From Siphonodentalium dalli (taxonomy: Eukaryota > Mollusca > Scaphopoda > Gadilida > Siphonodentaliidae), in the NCBI GenBank assembly GCA_032622095.1, contig CP136064.1, forward strand, positions 214,970,205 to 215,034,204: a DNA stretch of 64,000 nt, read 5' to 3'. Every line of letters begins with the position of its first letter. Within the stretch, counting starts at the first letter, position 1. Below are positions 50,635 through 62,010 of this stretch, one piece after another. The translations under genes and the position numbers were made by a program. The notes under the pieces were generated by a model. It did not search any database. It was not told the origin of the DNA and worked only from the letters and a program-made list of their open reading frames with translations.

Positions 50635-53600
50635 GTAGGTATCGGAATGACATCCTGTGTAAATTGTCTGCCATGAAATTTCTTTTCTAAGCATTTGCAA
50701 CGTAGATGTCCAGCCTGTATGTCTAATTTAGAGTCTTTGTGATTGGAAGGGAATTCAGACCATTCATACTTAGTTCCTGTATCAAAATAAGTATTACTAT
50801 ATATTTTTAATCATATATTATTGTCCTGCTGCAGAGCTGGTTGGTAAGCTGACTTACAGTATCTATATTTATAAACAAACTATGACACATGTATAGCCAA
50901 TGTTTCACTATAGCTTTGTCCTAGATCTGGAATAAGTTCTGATTAACCCTTTCGATACTAAATGTATTACCCCAATCAGTTATAAAAGTATACATTGGAT
51001 TGGTCTATTATTCATTTGGAGGGATGTTAAGGTTATATGAGAAGATGAAAGCCAGTCGAAAAGAAAATACAAGTGCAGCAGAATTCATATTCATTGGTGG
51101 GAAATGTTTAGATAATAAGTTCAACAAACTTATTATCTGAACATTTCCTAAGGAAACTACTCATCAATAAGTATTTAGTATAGAAAGGGATAAGATCTCA
51201 CATGGACTGGCATGACCATGTCGTATATCAATTACCTTATGTTCTAAGAATAAACTGACATAGCAAAAATAGGTAAAAAAATCAAAGACACAATTACAAA
51301 AGCATGAAATTTATAAAATAATAAAATAAGGTTGACAATCATCATTATGGTAGCTTGATTCTCTAACAAATGTCTACATCTATATTACACATGACAGCTT
51401 CTGTTAATCATGGCCTCGAAATCAGTTGAGAAAACTTAAAATATTAATTGTCAAATTTGGATATCAGAACAAATGAAAATAGGTCCAGCTCAATACGGAC
51501 CCAAGTCTACCCCATGGGGTTTTGTCAGACAAGCAGCTGTTTCCCATATAGCAACAGATATCAGAACGTTTAAGCACCACTCAGGCGAGAAAAAAATATT
51601 AATTTCCTCCTTGTAACCTCAAATTCTTTTCATTGCAAGCATTGTCATGCAAGTAAATAATCCTTGAACATTTAAACATTGAACTGGTTGAAGCTCCAGT
51701 TATGACTTTAAAAAGTATGAAGTTTTGAACGAAATTTTATTGTTGCATGACATTTTGCCATTTGTTTGTAAATAAGGCTTGCGGATAAATGGAGGTGCAG
51801 TTGGTCAAAATAAATATGTTCCGGATGTCCATTTATCATTAGAATGTTTACACAGAGTATAAACTCCATTCTATCCATTTCAGAATGTCAAATTGTGCCC
51901 GCTACTCTTTCATATCTATTTATCTCTATTATATATATCTATTTATGTACAGGATCCCAGGCTTTGTTGTGTGATGGGTTTGTGGTATATGGGAAGGAAT
52001 GTTACAGGGTAGAGTCAGTACCAATGACATGGACACAAGCCAAGGTACGTCATTTCTATGTCTGTTTCATTATATGTTTATCAAATCTGGATATAGTGTT
52101 TCTGACATTTGTAGAATGAGGTCCCCAGAGGGTGACTTTAGTGACACTATCCCACACAGTGGGTTAGCATCACCAAATTCACCCTCTGGTAACCTCAATT
52201 TTCTTTATGATGTGATCAAAGGCAATGATTAAAATTCACACCGAATTTACCATCATATATATATATGTTGTATGTGAAGTTCACTGACAACTTAAAACAT
52301 CTTGTGGCAACTATCTCTTCTTATATACATTAGCATTATACACCAAATACTCTATTTATATTTTACCTCTGAGTCGAAATTGTATTATAAATAGAGGATC
52401 TACAATGAGTCCCCAGTTAAAATGAAATGTACAAAACGAGTCCAGGACTTATTTTACTGGACCAGTTTTGTAAATTTCGCTATTAACTGAGGACGAATTG
52501 TAGATTCTATTTATTACTTGATACAAAACGTCCATGAAACATACTTAAATCAATTAATGTGATGTGAAACTAACAGCAGTTTCCATAAGGCCTGCGATGA
52601 CTTTTCACGCTTAAAGAAATAGTCCCAGTTAAATAAGACTCTTTGATGTATTGAATGGCAAAAATTTAATGAAATAACTTTTGAGGCTATATCCATACCA
52701 GTCACAGATACCGATAGCCATATTATTTTGGTACACCTTGAACTGCACCTGGCACTATTTCCTGTTATACAATGCCTGTTGTTTAACATTATTATAGAAT
52801 GGGTTTAATGAATGGAATGAGTGTTGGATCATGTAATAAATATGTTTCTAATGATAATTGCCAATTAAAAATATTAAATCAAAATCTATCAGTTCTACAT
52901 CTCCATCTAATTCAGGAGCATTGCGAACTACTGAACAGTGATTTGCTTGTCGTAGACAACCTGCATGAGCAACAGCTTGTTCACGGGCTGCTGAGTAGTA
53001 TGGGTAAGCTATACAATATTAAAAATAAAAGGCTTGAAAACACATCCCCACGAGAAGGGGGACAATGGTGGTTTCTTATAGAAGCAGAGCAAGAAACATT
53101 TTTTTTTTCAGGTAGAAGAAAGGCCAGGCCATGTAAAAAAGTGATGTGGCATTTCTAAGCTGCCGTATCAAATCGATGTTTTCCACGTAATGTTGTCAGA
53201 GATAATCCTGGGTAGCACCAGGAAATCGCCCCCCCCCCCCCTTTCGCAACCAGATATATATTTTCGGTCATAACCAGTACAACCCAATGACAAGTTAAGG
53301 TCCTTTTGGTCCTTATGAATGCCAATAGAGTGTGATATGTACATGTATTCTTTCTAAGGTAGTTACTAAAATTCATACAAATCTAATAACTTGTAATTGT
53401 GAAGTTGGAGTAGTACTACATATCGTCGTGTGAGAACTATAATGTCGTAACTCACATTTTCAACTTTCCGAGAAAATGAAGGTTGAAGTTTTCAGTCAAC
53501 ATTTCTCATAATGTTGACAAAGCATGACAGATTGTTGTATTTATCCCAATGAAAACTGGCATTAGCTGTCCATTGAACCACATATTTTTTCTGTTTAAAA

Positions 53601-56600
53601 AGTGTTTACTCCCTCGTGTTATTTTAAAAAGCAATAACTTGTTTGGAGATACAACATTTTTGCGTACGCCAACGACGATTGGTTTCCGTGCTATAAGGAA
53701 GTTGTGCTAATAAATACAGATTAAGCTAAATATGGTGGCAATCGCATGTGTCCATTATGAATATTCAGTCATGTGCATCATCATACATAAATTTGTGGAA
53801 CAATTACAAAATATAAATCACCAAATGATCACGTGACTAACATGGAGATACGACCATATAGCACACATTTGATAATTTACAAACACGAAACAGAAGTCAC
53901 GTGGACAACCTGAAGAATCCGATTGGCTGATGTTGGACATACGACCTTATAGCACGAATAATTGTGAAGATCGCTGGAGATACGACATTTGTGTCACTGG
54001 TTTGTGAGAATGTTTGCCATCCAATGCAAAAACAGTTTGGCCCATCGGATTGAATTTTTTCTCACGATTCGAATGATATCAAAAACTCATTTCCCGCCAA
54101 AATGGAGTTACGACATTATAGTTCTCACGCGACGATATGTTCAGTTTTGTTTAATGATACTGTTAATTGTGTTGTTTAAATTGTTAATGAAGCTACTATA
54201 TGCAAGCTTATAAATGGTTTAATTGCACTCATTTACACAATAATATTGCTTGTTCATATATTGCTCACTGTTATTGGAACCCAATTTTAGCCTCCTTGCA
54301 GGCCTTATCATTCCCCCCAATTCAAGCCGATTACCGGTGTCCCCAAATTACGACAAAGTCCCCAAAATAAGAGTTTGTTTTATTGTTTTATCGATGTTTT
54401 TGACAGACTAAACACATTTTTTTTTCGATCGGAAACAGAAACGGAAATCAAAATCGGAACATTGTAAAACGCGGAATGCGAGTTCTAATTTAATAGTGAA
54501 TTACCCCCCTTTGAAATTATCACACTCTTCTGTCTGGGAAAGATACGAATGTTTCAGCTTGGTTAGCGATGATTTTAGAACAAAATTTTGAAAATAATCA
54601 TGAGTACGCGAGGGAGGCCTCGAACAAGTGGCAAGTCTCACAATAAAACAAGCGGTACATACTCTTCCAAACGCAAACGAAAATAGGAAGACAGTCAAAC
54701 TGCGCCCATAACATCCTTCTTTACAAACATTGCCGCTGGCGAAACTGTCAAAACGAAGGAAACTGAAAGTGAAAATTTCAATGAAACCGAAAGTGAGATA
54801 TTAACTGACTCTCACTCTGAGCCGACTGTCACAGTCATTTTGTTCACTCTGTTCAATAAGGGGTTATTTAGCAAATTAGTGTTTGGTTAATAACCATCAT
54901 CCCAAAATCCATATATATATATTATTAAATACATGATTTCATCATCAACTTCATTCTTGATAAGTTGATTAGATTTAATTTTTAATCAATTCATTTATTT
55001 ATATTTTCATCAGTTTGTGACTTTGTCACAATATACATAAGTTAGCACTTAAGTTCACATAATTTTGAACACATTCAGCAACAAGAATTAGATACTAAAA
55101 TTATATTTATTAAATAATTGACTTAATAATATATTAGAATTATGCACAAGAATAAAGTCAAAAAGTGTTTTGGGATGATGAGTTTGATATCCAATTCTGT
55201 AAATGGTACTGTATGAAACAATTTTCTGGATGTGACCTTGTATATTGCTCTGAAAATGTGAAATGGACTAGAAATGAAGATTCAATTCAATACAATTAGG
55301 TTGAAATAGATACTTATTATAGTCTGAGAAGCCAGGAAATGGCGTTTCGTGGTCTTGAAATCTCAAATTTTCGCAAACCTGCCGGAACCATGGTCCGGCA
55401 GGTTTGTTCAGTGTCCCCAAATTAGACTAATGGAAAGGCCTGCTCCTTGACACCATTTTTCCCAATCTTCTCCACTCAGGCTTCCTCTGAACACAGATCT
55501 GCTAGGGTACGGTGACCCTCTAATTCTGCTCCAATCTCCCGCCAGTCTCTGCCTTCACACTTGTCTTTTGTATGGTCCTGCCTCCAAAGACGGGGGGTTT
55601 CATGAGCAGTCATGGAAAGAAACTCACCCAAGGTGCCAATTAACTATGAAGCTATACCAAACACATTGCGCTATTTGCACAGCTTGGTGCAGACATCTCT
55701 TAGTAACGACGTCAATACATTCCAATCGGTGTGCCATTTTCTATAAACCGAACACCTCTCTAAACTGAACAGAAGGGTCGGTCCAAAGGGTGTTCGGTTT
55801 GGAGAGGTTTTAGTGTATTTGTATTGTGTGTTGAAATAATTCTATTCTACTGACAAGCAGTCATCTCTATTCTTATAATGAGCTTTTATGCAAAGAAGCA
55901 AAACTTGCTATGATATATATTATATTTTTCAGGAATAGGCACATATGATCTCTGGTTAGCTGGAAGTATTAGTCAATCAGACGGCGATTGGTCATGGCAT
56001 ACACGGAATGGAGTGGAGCCAATCAATTTTACATTCTGGGGCTATCAGGAACCAATTTCTAATATTGGCTATGACTGCATACAATTTCAACACGATAACG
56101 GGAGATGGGGCAATAGCAAGTGTGATTCTAAAACTGGTTTTGTCTGTGAAATAATGTAAGTAAAATAATGATGAGATTAGCTTTCCTACAGGGTATTTGA
56201 AGTCAGCGAGATGACAAATCTTAAAAACACAGCATCAACCCTCGTCAATTGGTCCTGCTAATGTGCTATGATGCTGGTGGGTCCTGTTGAATTGCTACGA
56301 TGTTGTTAGGGCAAACTGATGCTGTTAAGAAAAAGTACCATTATTTTTTCTGAAGTTTGCGCGCTGTTTTGATATTCTGAATTAACATATCCAGGAAAAC
56401 CCATTATGTGTATCAAAAATTACAAAACTTAGATATTGCGAAATATTTTAATACTGGTTGTATTAGTTGTAGCAAACTGACTGATCAGAGATTGTTATTC
56501 ACGTTGTTTTAAAAACCCCAGTGCAGCCACTATTAAAATGTTCACAAATATATATATTCTTGAATGTTTTTCACAAATCGCTCGGATTAGCCAAACACTG

Positions 56601-59600
56601 CGAAATTAGCTTTACTTTTTTGTGATGGCATCAGTTTGCCCTACCAGCATCATAGCACATTAGCTAAGAACCACTTGACCAGGGGTGAGTATTATATGTG
56701 TGGACTCATGTGCGATAACTCATCACAGCCCTGTTTACTTCTTTCGATGTCCTAAATTGCTATTGACTGATTTTTTTTTAAACGTGAGGCTGAATATGTG
56801 TTTGTTGGGGCAAGTGATGATATTTACTTTGGCCATTTTGGAAAAAAATCTGGCCATTTGCAAATTTGGCCACCAAACAGCCCAAACCATGTACAGGTAT
56901 AGTTATTTTTCAAGAAAAATTAATGATTTGGTGCTTATTGTCAGTTGTTAATTAATATGAATAATGTGTTATGGAATTCCGCTTTTCTTGAGTAAATAAT
57001 GTAGCAGAGCTTACCTATACACCTGTCTTTGATGGCTATGTCCCTCGCCACTTGAATCACCAAGACCGATGTGCCAGTTGTTCATATATTTATGTATACA
57101 ATCACATCATTTTCATTATCTATCACTTACACATTCCTCATCAAAACTCCAGCTCTATTACATCACTTCTGTGTCTCCCAAGAAGGATAACTCTGTTTGC
57201 ACTGTTGTCCCAAGAAGTACAACTCTAAACTCTATTCACGCTCACTTTAACATTTAGATTTAAAAATATTGTCATTGCAGATTTGTTCAAAATTCCCATG
57301 AGGTGTATTGTATGGAAAAAAACCAATGCTCATTGTTCAAACTTCAAAAAGGCTCAGGGTAAAAGTTGAAAATAATCACATTACTTAATGCATAATTAGT
57401 GATGTTCCGATAATCGGAATCGGAATCGGCCATCGGCCGATAATAGCCCATCGGAAATTAATCGTACCTCGCAGTTGAACATCGGCTTTTACCGATTGTC
57501 AAAATAAATAAAAACGTTCTAGTATCTAAGTGCAATGTGCACGCTTTAATAAACATACGCAATACAACTGTAGTATTGAATGTAGAACGCAGTTGTAACA
57601 GCCTAAAAAGAAGCCATTGGCATCATCAAAGCAGTCTGATATGATGACATATTATAAGAATGGCAATACACATGCCCGACATCCTGTGTAATATGAAGTT
57701 ATTGGTTCAATCGCGTTGACACGAAATAGATTCAAAGAAAGCTTTAATTAAAAAGCTGACCTGATTACAGTGAGGCTTCCTCTAGAGCACGTGTCATGTG
57801 ACGTCACATGCTATGTCAATAACTTGAAGCACACTGAATGAATTAATACAGTTGTTATCAGAACTGTCTTCAATAACGATCAACGTTAGTAGGGGCATAA
57901 TTAGCTTTTTCGTCTGTACAACGTATGCTATGAAATACGCTTAGCTCCACGTTGAACTTGCGAAACAAAAATTGAGCAGGCGGAACTATAAAAGCTTCCG
58001 AGTTGTTAAAAGATAAAAGGTGTGACCAATGGAAACTTGGGAAATCTCAGAGAAATGTGACAGCAATTATTATCCATCAATCAAAATTTAGTTATTAATC
58101 ATCGCCATTCCATACATTGTTGCAACTTACAAGTATTCAATCAAGACTTTTACTCCGCATGCAAGTGTTCCACACATGGTCATAACGTTACTCTGAGTCG
58201 GCACCTTTGATCTCTTTGTCAAAACAACTACCGGTATACATCAAAGGAAGCACACAACCGACGTCGGCAGAAATACTGTCACGACAGTGTGTATATATTT
58301 CTTTGATGTATTTGGCTTTGAAACTATGCGGGATATGGAGTGCATTGGGTGTATATAAGTCCATTATAGGAACAAACGCCAAAATATATATAAACATCGG
58401 AATCGGAATCGGAAATTGGCCGATTGTGCCTCCAGTTATCGGAAATCGGTCCGATAAGCTTTTTCATTATCGGAACATCACTATGCATAATCAAGGTGCA
58501 GTCCTTCGAATTTGGAAAACGTAGGTGCGCGATATATCGCTCGGAGCTTTTGGAATTTGCGCGCGCCTTTTTTTGCGGGAGCACAATTCAAATTAACATG
58601 GATGAAATGATTACTGAATAAAGACAAACACAATTATAATGATACACACGTGTAATTCCAAGTGTGCCTTTGGCAAACATAAAGTGAAAACAGAAATAAA
58701 AACATATGTTTATATTGTAGTACAATATCTAGTCCACAATAATCCGATTATCTGGCAATCCAGGTGAATCTAATCACGGTAATGAGTCCACTTCCGCGTC
58801 TGAGAGCGCATGCTCACCAGACTCGCAGTCGCTTAAAACTTCAAACTCGGAAGTGGAATCGTTACCGCAATCAGATTCACCGGAATCCGACGAATCAACC
58901 GGGGCTCTCTTTCGTTTTGATATAGTCGGTATTTGAGGAGGCTCCAATGTCCATTTTTCGTTTTTCTCCGAGTCGAGAGATACTGGCTTCGAAGTATAGC
59001 TTCGAAGTATAGTTAAACTTAAAACCTAATCTATGCCAATAATATTCAAATGAATCGGCGAATCCCGCATGCCGAAACATCAAACGAGGCTGCCAAAGAA
59101 TTGACACTGTTTTTTGCGGGAACTCGCACGTGCAGCAGTTGTGACGAGGTGTACCCCAATCATTGAGTGAGAAAGACGCCGGCGGCCGCTTTGATCTTTG
59201 TTATTATGTTCGTAATCAACGTCATCGCTACTGAGAAAGATACACGGTGAATAGTCTTGTCGGCGTTTAACCATTGATGTGCTGTTTGTTAAAATCTCGT
59301 TCACTGGCTGCAAATTCCGACGCGCGCATTTAAATTTTTCGGCGTGCGCATTTAATAACTCGCTGGTTTTTAGATCCGCGTGCGCCAAGGCGCGCAAGCG
59401 CAATTGCGCGCCTCAAAATCGAAGGACTGAAGGTGACTAATGTGTGAACATCACCAATTTCAACTAGGGAACTTCAATCTGATCCTAGGGTCACACATTG
59501 CAGTTGAGGGCTACTCACAATGAGGTTCCCAGAGGGTGAATTTGAGACTTGGGTGCCATATTAATGTATTGAAATTGTAACACATGACATTATGTGATGG

Positions 59601-59657
59601 GTAATACCTGTACATGCTTCCTTTGCAGACGGAAAGGGGATGAAGTTATCGGATGAG
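50580..59657 (+). CDS. Secreted C-type lectin, gene 2 (5 exons, complete)
   Basis: Joined exons 50580-50634, 51953-52044, 52916-53003, 55933-56155, 59630-59657 give 161 residues plus stop, all phases consistent (1,0,1,2). The order is an 18-residue signal peptide and one long-form CTLD of about 130 residues with six cysteines (LLC, EC, HC, DC, KC, VC), then a short charged tail RKGDEVIG. The WIGL position reads LWLAG. Ca2+ site 2 is eroded: EPI for EPN, GYDC without the Glu, and WGN for WND. Classical sugar binding is therefore doubtful, and the ligand may be a protein, or sugar bound another way. It is a tandem paralog of the broken gene starting at 36595. AATAAA motifs lie at about 59846 and 60014. 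The domain call is firm; its role (immune or egg/mucus recognition) is inference. Confidence 0.88.
50943..51193. repeat. Family D MITE, copy 4
   Basis: TTAACCCTTTCGATACTAAA ... TTTAGTATAGAAAGGGATAA with the central hairpin TAATAAGTTCAACAAACTTATTA. It lies in intron 1 of lectin gene 2. Confidence 0.8.
51953..52044 (+). CDS. C-type lectin gene 2, exon A
   Basis: Ninety-two bases, acceptor ATGTACAG, donor CAAG|GTACGT. It reads SQALLCDGFVVYGKECYRVE and then SVPMTWTQAK. It supplies the first two CTLD cysteines and the start of helix 1. A family A MITE half begins about 40 bases after the donor. Confidence 0.9.
52083..52215. repeat. Family A MITE, copy 7 (one end)
   Basis: AATCTGGATATAGTGTTTCT, then TAGAATGAGGTCCCCAGAGG and its inverse. 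It starts about 40 bp after exon A of lectin gene 2. Confidence 0.75.
52916..53003 (+). CDS. C-type lectin gene 2, exon B
   Basis: Eighty-eight bases, acceptor TAATTCAG, donor ATGG|GTAAGC. The product EHCELLNSDLLVVDNLHEQQ continues LVHGLLSSM. This is the CTLD segment with the third Cys, the L-V-V-D strand and helix 2 (EQxxVxxLL). Confidence 0.9.
53416..54141. mobile_element. Inverted-repeat element, 0.73 kb
   Basis: Left CATATCGTCGTGTGAGAACT and right AGTTCTCACGCGACGATATG, arms of about 36 bp. Internal ACGACATTATAG-type motifs recur (53690, 53855, 53940). No target duplication was identified. Confidence 0.75.
54299..55442. mobile_element. hAT-like element with transposase N-terminal remnant
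   Basis: Ends CAGGCCTTATCATT and AATGGAAAGGCCTG, 7-bp duplication CTCCTTG at 54292-54298 and 55443-55449. Both subterminal regions have GTGTCCCCAAATTA. A coding remnant is at 54600-54890. It lies in intron 3 of lectin gene 2. Confidence 0.75.
54600..54890 (+). pseudogene. Transposase N-terminal fragment inside the hAT-like element
   Basis: From ATG at 54600 one frame gives 97 codons with a single internal TAG at 54684. It reads MSTRGRPRTSGKSHNK, a basic KRKRK run, the stop, then APITSFFTNIAAG and an acidic Glu/Ser tract. A basic start followed by ITSFF is common at the N-terminus of hAT transposases of the DUF4371/ZMYM type. The catalytic part is absent. Confidence 0.5.
55933..56155 (+). CDS. 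C-type lectin gene 2, exon C
   Basis: Two hundred twenty-three bases, acceptor ATTTTTCAG, donor ATAAT|GTAAGT. It contains LWLAGS, GDWSWHT, FTFWGYQEPIS, GYDC, RWGNSKC and GFVCEI. It is collinear with exon C of gene 1, but the Ca2+-site-2 residues are replaced. Confidence 0.92.
56243..56670. repeat. Foldback repeat in the last intron of lectin gene 2
   Basis: AATGTGCTATGATGCTGGT and AGGGCAAACTGATGC on the left, and their inverses (GCATCAGTTTGCCCTACCAG, CATCATAGCACATT) on the right. The left arm has about 25 extra bases. A relative of the left arm lies at 63205-63280. Confidence 0.7.
56681..56745 (+). repeat. Dispersed repeat, related to 63085
   Basis: AGTATTATATGTGTGGACTC, then ATGTG-GATAACTC-TCACAG. 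The same string is at 63087-63150. Confidence 0.6.
57397..58483. mobile_element. Non-autonomous hAT-type element, 1087 bp
   Basis: Ends TAGTGATGTTCCGATAATCG and ATTATCGGAACATCACTA, exact 8-bp duplication TGCATAAT at 57389-57396 and 58484-58491. ATCGGAATCGG repeats lie near both ends. No transposase was seen. It is inserted in an older family A spacer sequence. Confidence 0.92.
58499..59429. mobile_element. Inverted-repeat element with 6-bp duplication, 931 bp
   Basis: Ends CAGTCCTTCGAATTTGG and CAAAATCGAAGGACTG, duplication AAGGTG at 58493-58498 and 59430-59435. The superfamily is not assigned; a 6-bp duplication is uncommon. On the minus strand the frame at 58955-58790 encodes an acidic stretch (SDSGESDCGNDSTSEFEVLS), and 59403-59080 is another open stretch. 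These may be remnants of a transposase gene. Confidence 0.8.
59436..59550. repeat. Family A remainder, copy 8
   Basis: ACTAATGTGTGAACATCACC ... ATGAGGTTCCCAGAGGGTGA. It is the continuation of the family A spacer that ends at 58498, as comparison with 35826-35960 shows. Confidence 0.75.
59630..59657 (+). CDS. C-type lectin gene 2, terminal exon
   Basis: Acceptor CCTTTGCAG, coding bases complete Ile and then RKGDEVIG and stop TGA. It was chosen because it fits phase 2, lies behind a good acceptor and ends the protein just after the last CTLD cysteine. A short tail exon is the least certain part of the model. Confidence 0.6.
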
Positions 59658-60434
59658 ATGGGCATCCAGGTGAAATGGCCAGATCTCAGTGCATCAAGTG
59701 TTATATTAGATGAAGTCCAAACAGCCTTTCTCGTGATGTTTATGCCACATGTTCAAGTGTTAAGCATATACAGACTGCAGAATGTCTCACTGGAGTTAGA
59801 GGCATAAATGGCCACTAAACATCCTGGAGTTAGATGTAATTATTCCAATAAATACCCGGTAGATTCTTCAAAATAAAGCTCAATTTGTAAGAACATCCAA
59901 ACCGTTTATGATAATATGAGTTCCTTTTCATTGTCAAACTGAGGTAGTTTTCACACATAACCTGGGTAAGATCATTACTTGTTTTAAAGATATATAGTGG
60001 ACTTATTTCATTCAATAAAAATTAGATCAGTTAGTATTCAAGCCCTATCCCTATTGGAAGTTGTAGCAATGTACTAAGATTGTCGAAAATTTCAACCACA
60101 TCAGCTGTACCATTTAAAGAACATAAAGGTTGAACTATGCATAAATGTAAATATTTACTACTTTATATGGGACACATGATTGGGCATAACATTATGGCAA
60201 TGATTGTGCCAATAATAGTCACTGCGTGTAATTCGATTACAACATTGATGCTGTTTTATGACTATTTGGGGTATCATATTTGTGAAAAAACAGTATTTAA
60301 CATCACTTAAATATTGATTACAATAGCATCTTCACATTTCATAGTTATATATGCGATCAGATGATCCGGAGAACTACATGTTTCTCCAAAGCACCATGTG
60401 AAAAGCCTGCAGGAGTCTGGATAGACGAAAAATG

Positions 60435-61010
60435 AGACATGAATCATCAAGGGAACTCACAGAATTACAAGGATAAAACGGTTTCTCAGCAGAAAAGCAG
60501 TGTTAGTTCCCACGTTCAATGCACAAAGTTAGACTACTGTATATCCCTCCTCCTCGGATTTCCTAACAACGCTATCAGCTTATCACTAAACTTCAAATGG
60601 TGCAGAATACTGCTACACATTTAATTCATGGATCATGCAGATATGACCATATTCAATCCGTCCTCTATGATCTCTATACTACTGGCTATCAGATCAAATT
60701 CATGTAAAATTCAAGGAGCTACTTCTTGTCTTTAAATCATGTTACAATTGCTATAATATATGTCTGACATATACCAATGACATGCTTACAGACTACGTTT
60801 TACAAAAGAATCTTTGCTCTTAACAGAAAAAACTTCTTGTTGAACCTTTCTCTGGGAAACCTTCCCTCATCAACCACTCGTTCAGCTATGCTGCACTGAA
60901 AATGTGGAATAAGCTACCAATTAACTTAAGGTTTATTGACTTCCTAGAATGGTTCAAGATGAATTTGAAAACTCACTTGTTTAGAGAACACTTTCGACTA
61001 AGTATAAGCC
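60435..61010 (+). pseudogene. Decayed LINE ORF2 C-terminus (L2/CR1 type)
   Basis: Read through several frames it gives LDYCISLLLGFPNNAIS, MVQNTATHLIHGSCRYDHIQ and F-YAALKMWNKLPINLR, then a MNLKTHLFREHF-like end. This is the usual end of L2/jockey-group ORF2 (LDYCNSLL, VQNAAARLI, THLFR). Many stops and shifts; inactive. Confidence 0.65.
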
Positions 61011-61025
61011 AGTGAAATACATGTA

Positions 61026-62010
61026 GTTTGTTGTCCCCCGAAAAACATTTCGGGGGGACTATTAAAATAGCCGGTGTCCGTCCGTCCGTGTGTGCATCCG
61101 GAAATAGTTTCCGGATGATAACTTTAGTTTTGGTTATTAGATCAAAAGCAAATTTCGTAGGTGAGTTTATCAGACGAAAATACAGGTCAAGTTCGAATAT
61201 GGGTTTGCTCTGCCCATTTTTGCGAGAGTTATGGCCATTTATTTCAACTTTTTTTTTTACTTTTCTCACTTTTTCGGTTTCCAGATGATATCTCAAGTTT
61301 GGATCCTTTAATTGCAAATACCGTTTTTATGTGGATCAGTCATATCAAGATACAGGTTGAGTTCGAATTTGAGTTTGATCCCATGATTTTTCCTAGAGTT
61401 ATGGACTTTTTTCAACTTAGAAAATTCAATTTTACTTCTTTTTTCTTTGGTTTCCGGATAACTCAAGTTTGGACTGTTCAATTGTAAATTCCTTTTTTTT
61501 GTGAGTCATTGATATCAAAATACAGGTCAAGTTCGAATTTAAGTTTGATCACATGATTTTTCTCAGAGTTATGGGCTTCTCGACTTATAAAATTCAATTT
61601 TCTTCTTTTTTCTTTGGTTTCCGGATGATAACTCAAGTTTGGATTGTTTAATTGGAAATTCTGTTTTTTTGTGGGTCGTTCATATCAAAATACAGGTTAA
61701 GTTCGAATTTGAGTTTGATCCAATAATTTTTCCCAGAGTTATAGGCCTTTCGACTTTGAATTTTTTTTTTTATAATTTTCTGTATGAGGGTACCTTCATG
61801 GTGTAATCAACTCCTCCTACAGTTTTGATTGTAGATATTTGAAACTTCAGAGTATTGTTACCAACATATTGGAGATGTGTAACATGGATATAGATGACAG
61901 AACAAATATTTTTTTACGGAATTATTAACCCTTTCGACTTAGAACATTTCAACATTTTTTTAATTTCTTTAACAAAGCGGCATCGACTTGCCACGTTTTC
62001 GGGGGACACT
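61026..62010 (+). repeat. Family H element, copy 2 (fuller copy)
   Basis: Ends GTCCCCCGAAAA and TTTTCGGGGGAC are inverted, with a terminal hairpin CCCCCGAAAAACATTTCGGG. Then come GTCCGTCCGTCCGTGTGTGC and four units at 61111, 61281, 61454 and 61621 (spacing 167-173 bp). Each unit has CCGGATGATAACT, AAATACAGGTCAAGTTCGAA and AGAGTTATGG. The ORFs inside have no family resemblance. Confidence 0.8.

Noticed and set aside
50505-50640. Longer N-terminus for lectin gene 2 starting at 50505
   Set aside because: It would place 25 polar residues before the signal peptide, and the paralogous exon supports the ATG at 50580.
53155-53376. Minus-strand 73-codon ORF after lectin exon B
   Set aside because: It crosses a poly-C tract, has no family resemblance and lies in the intron of lectin gene 2.
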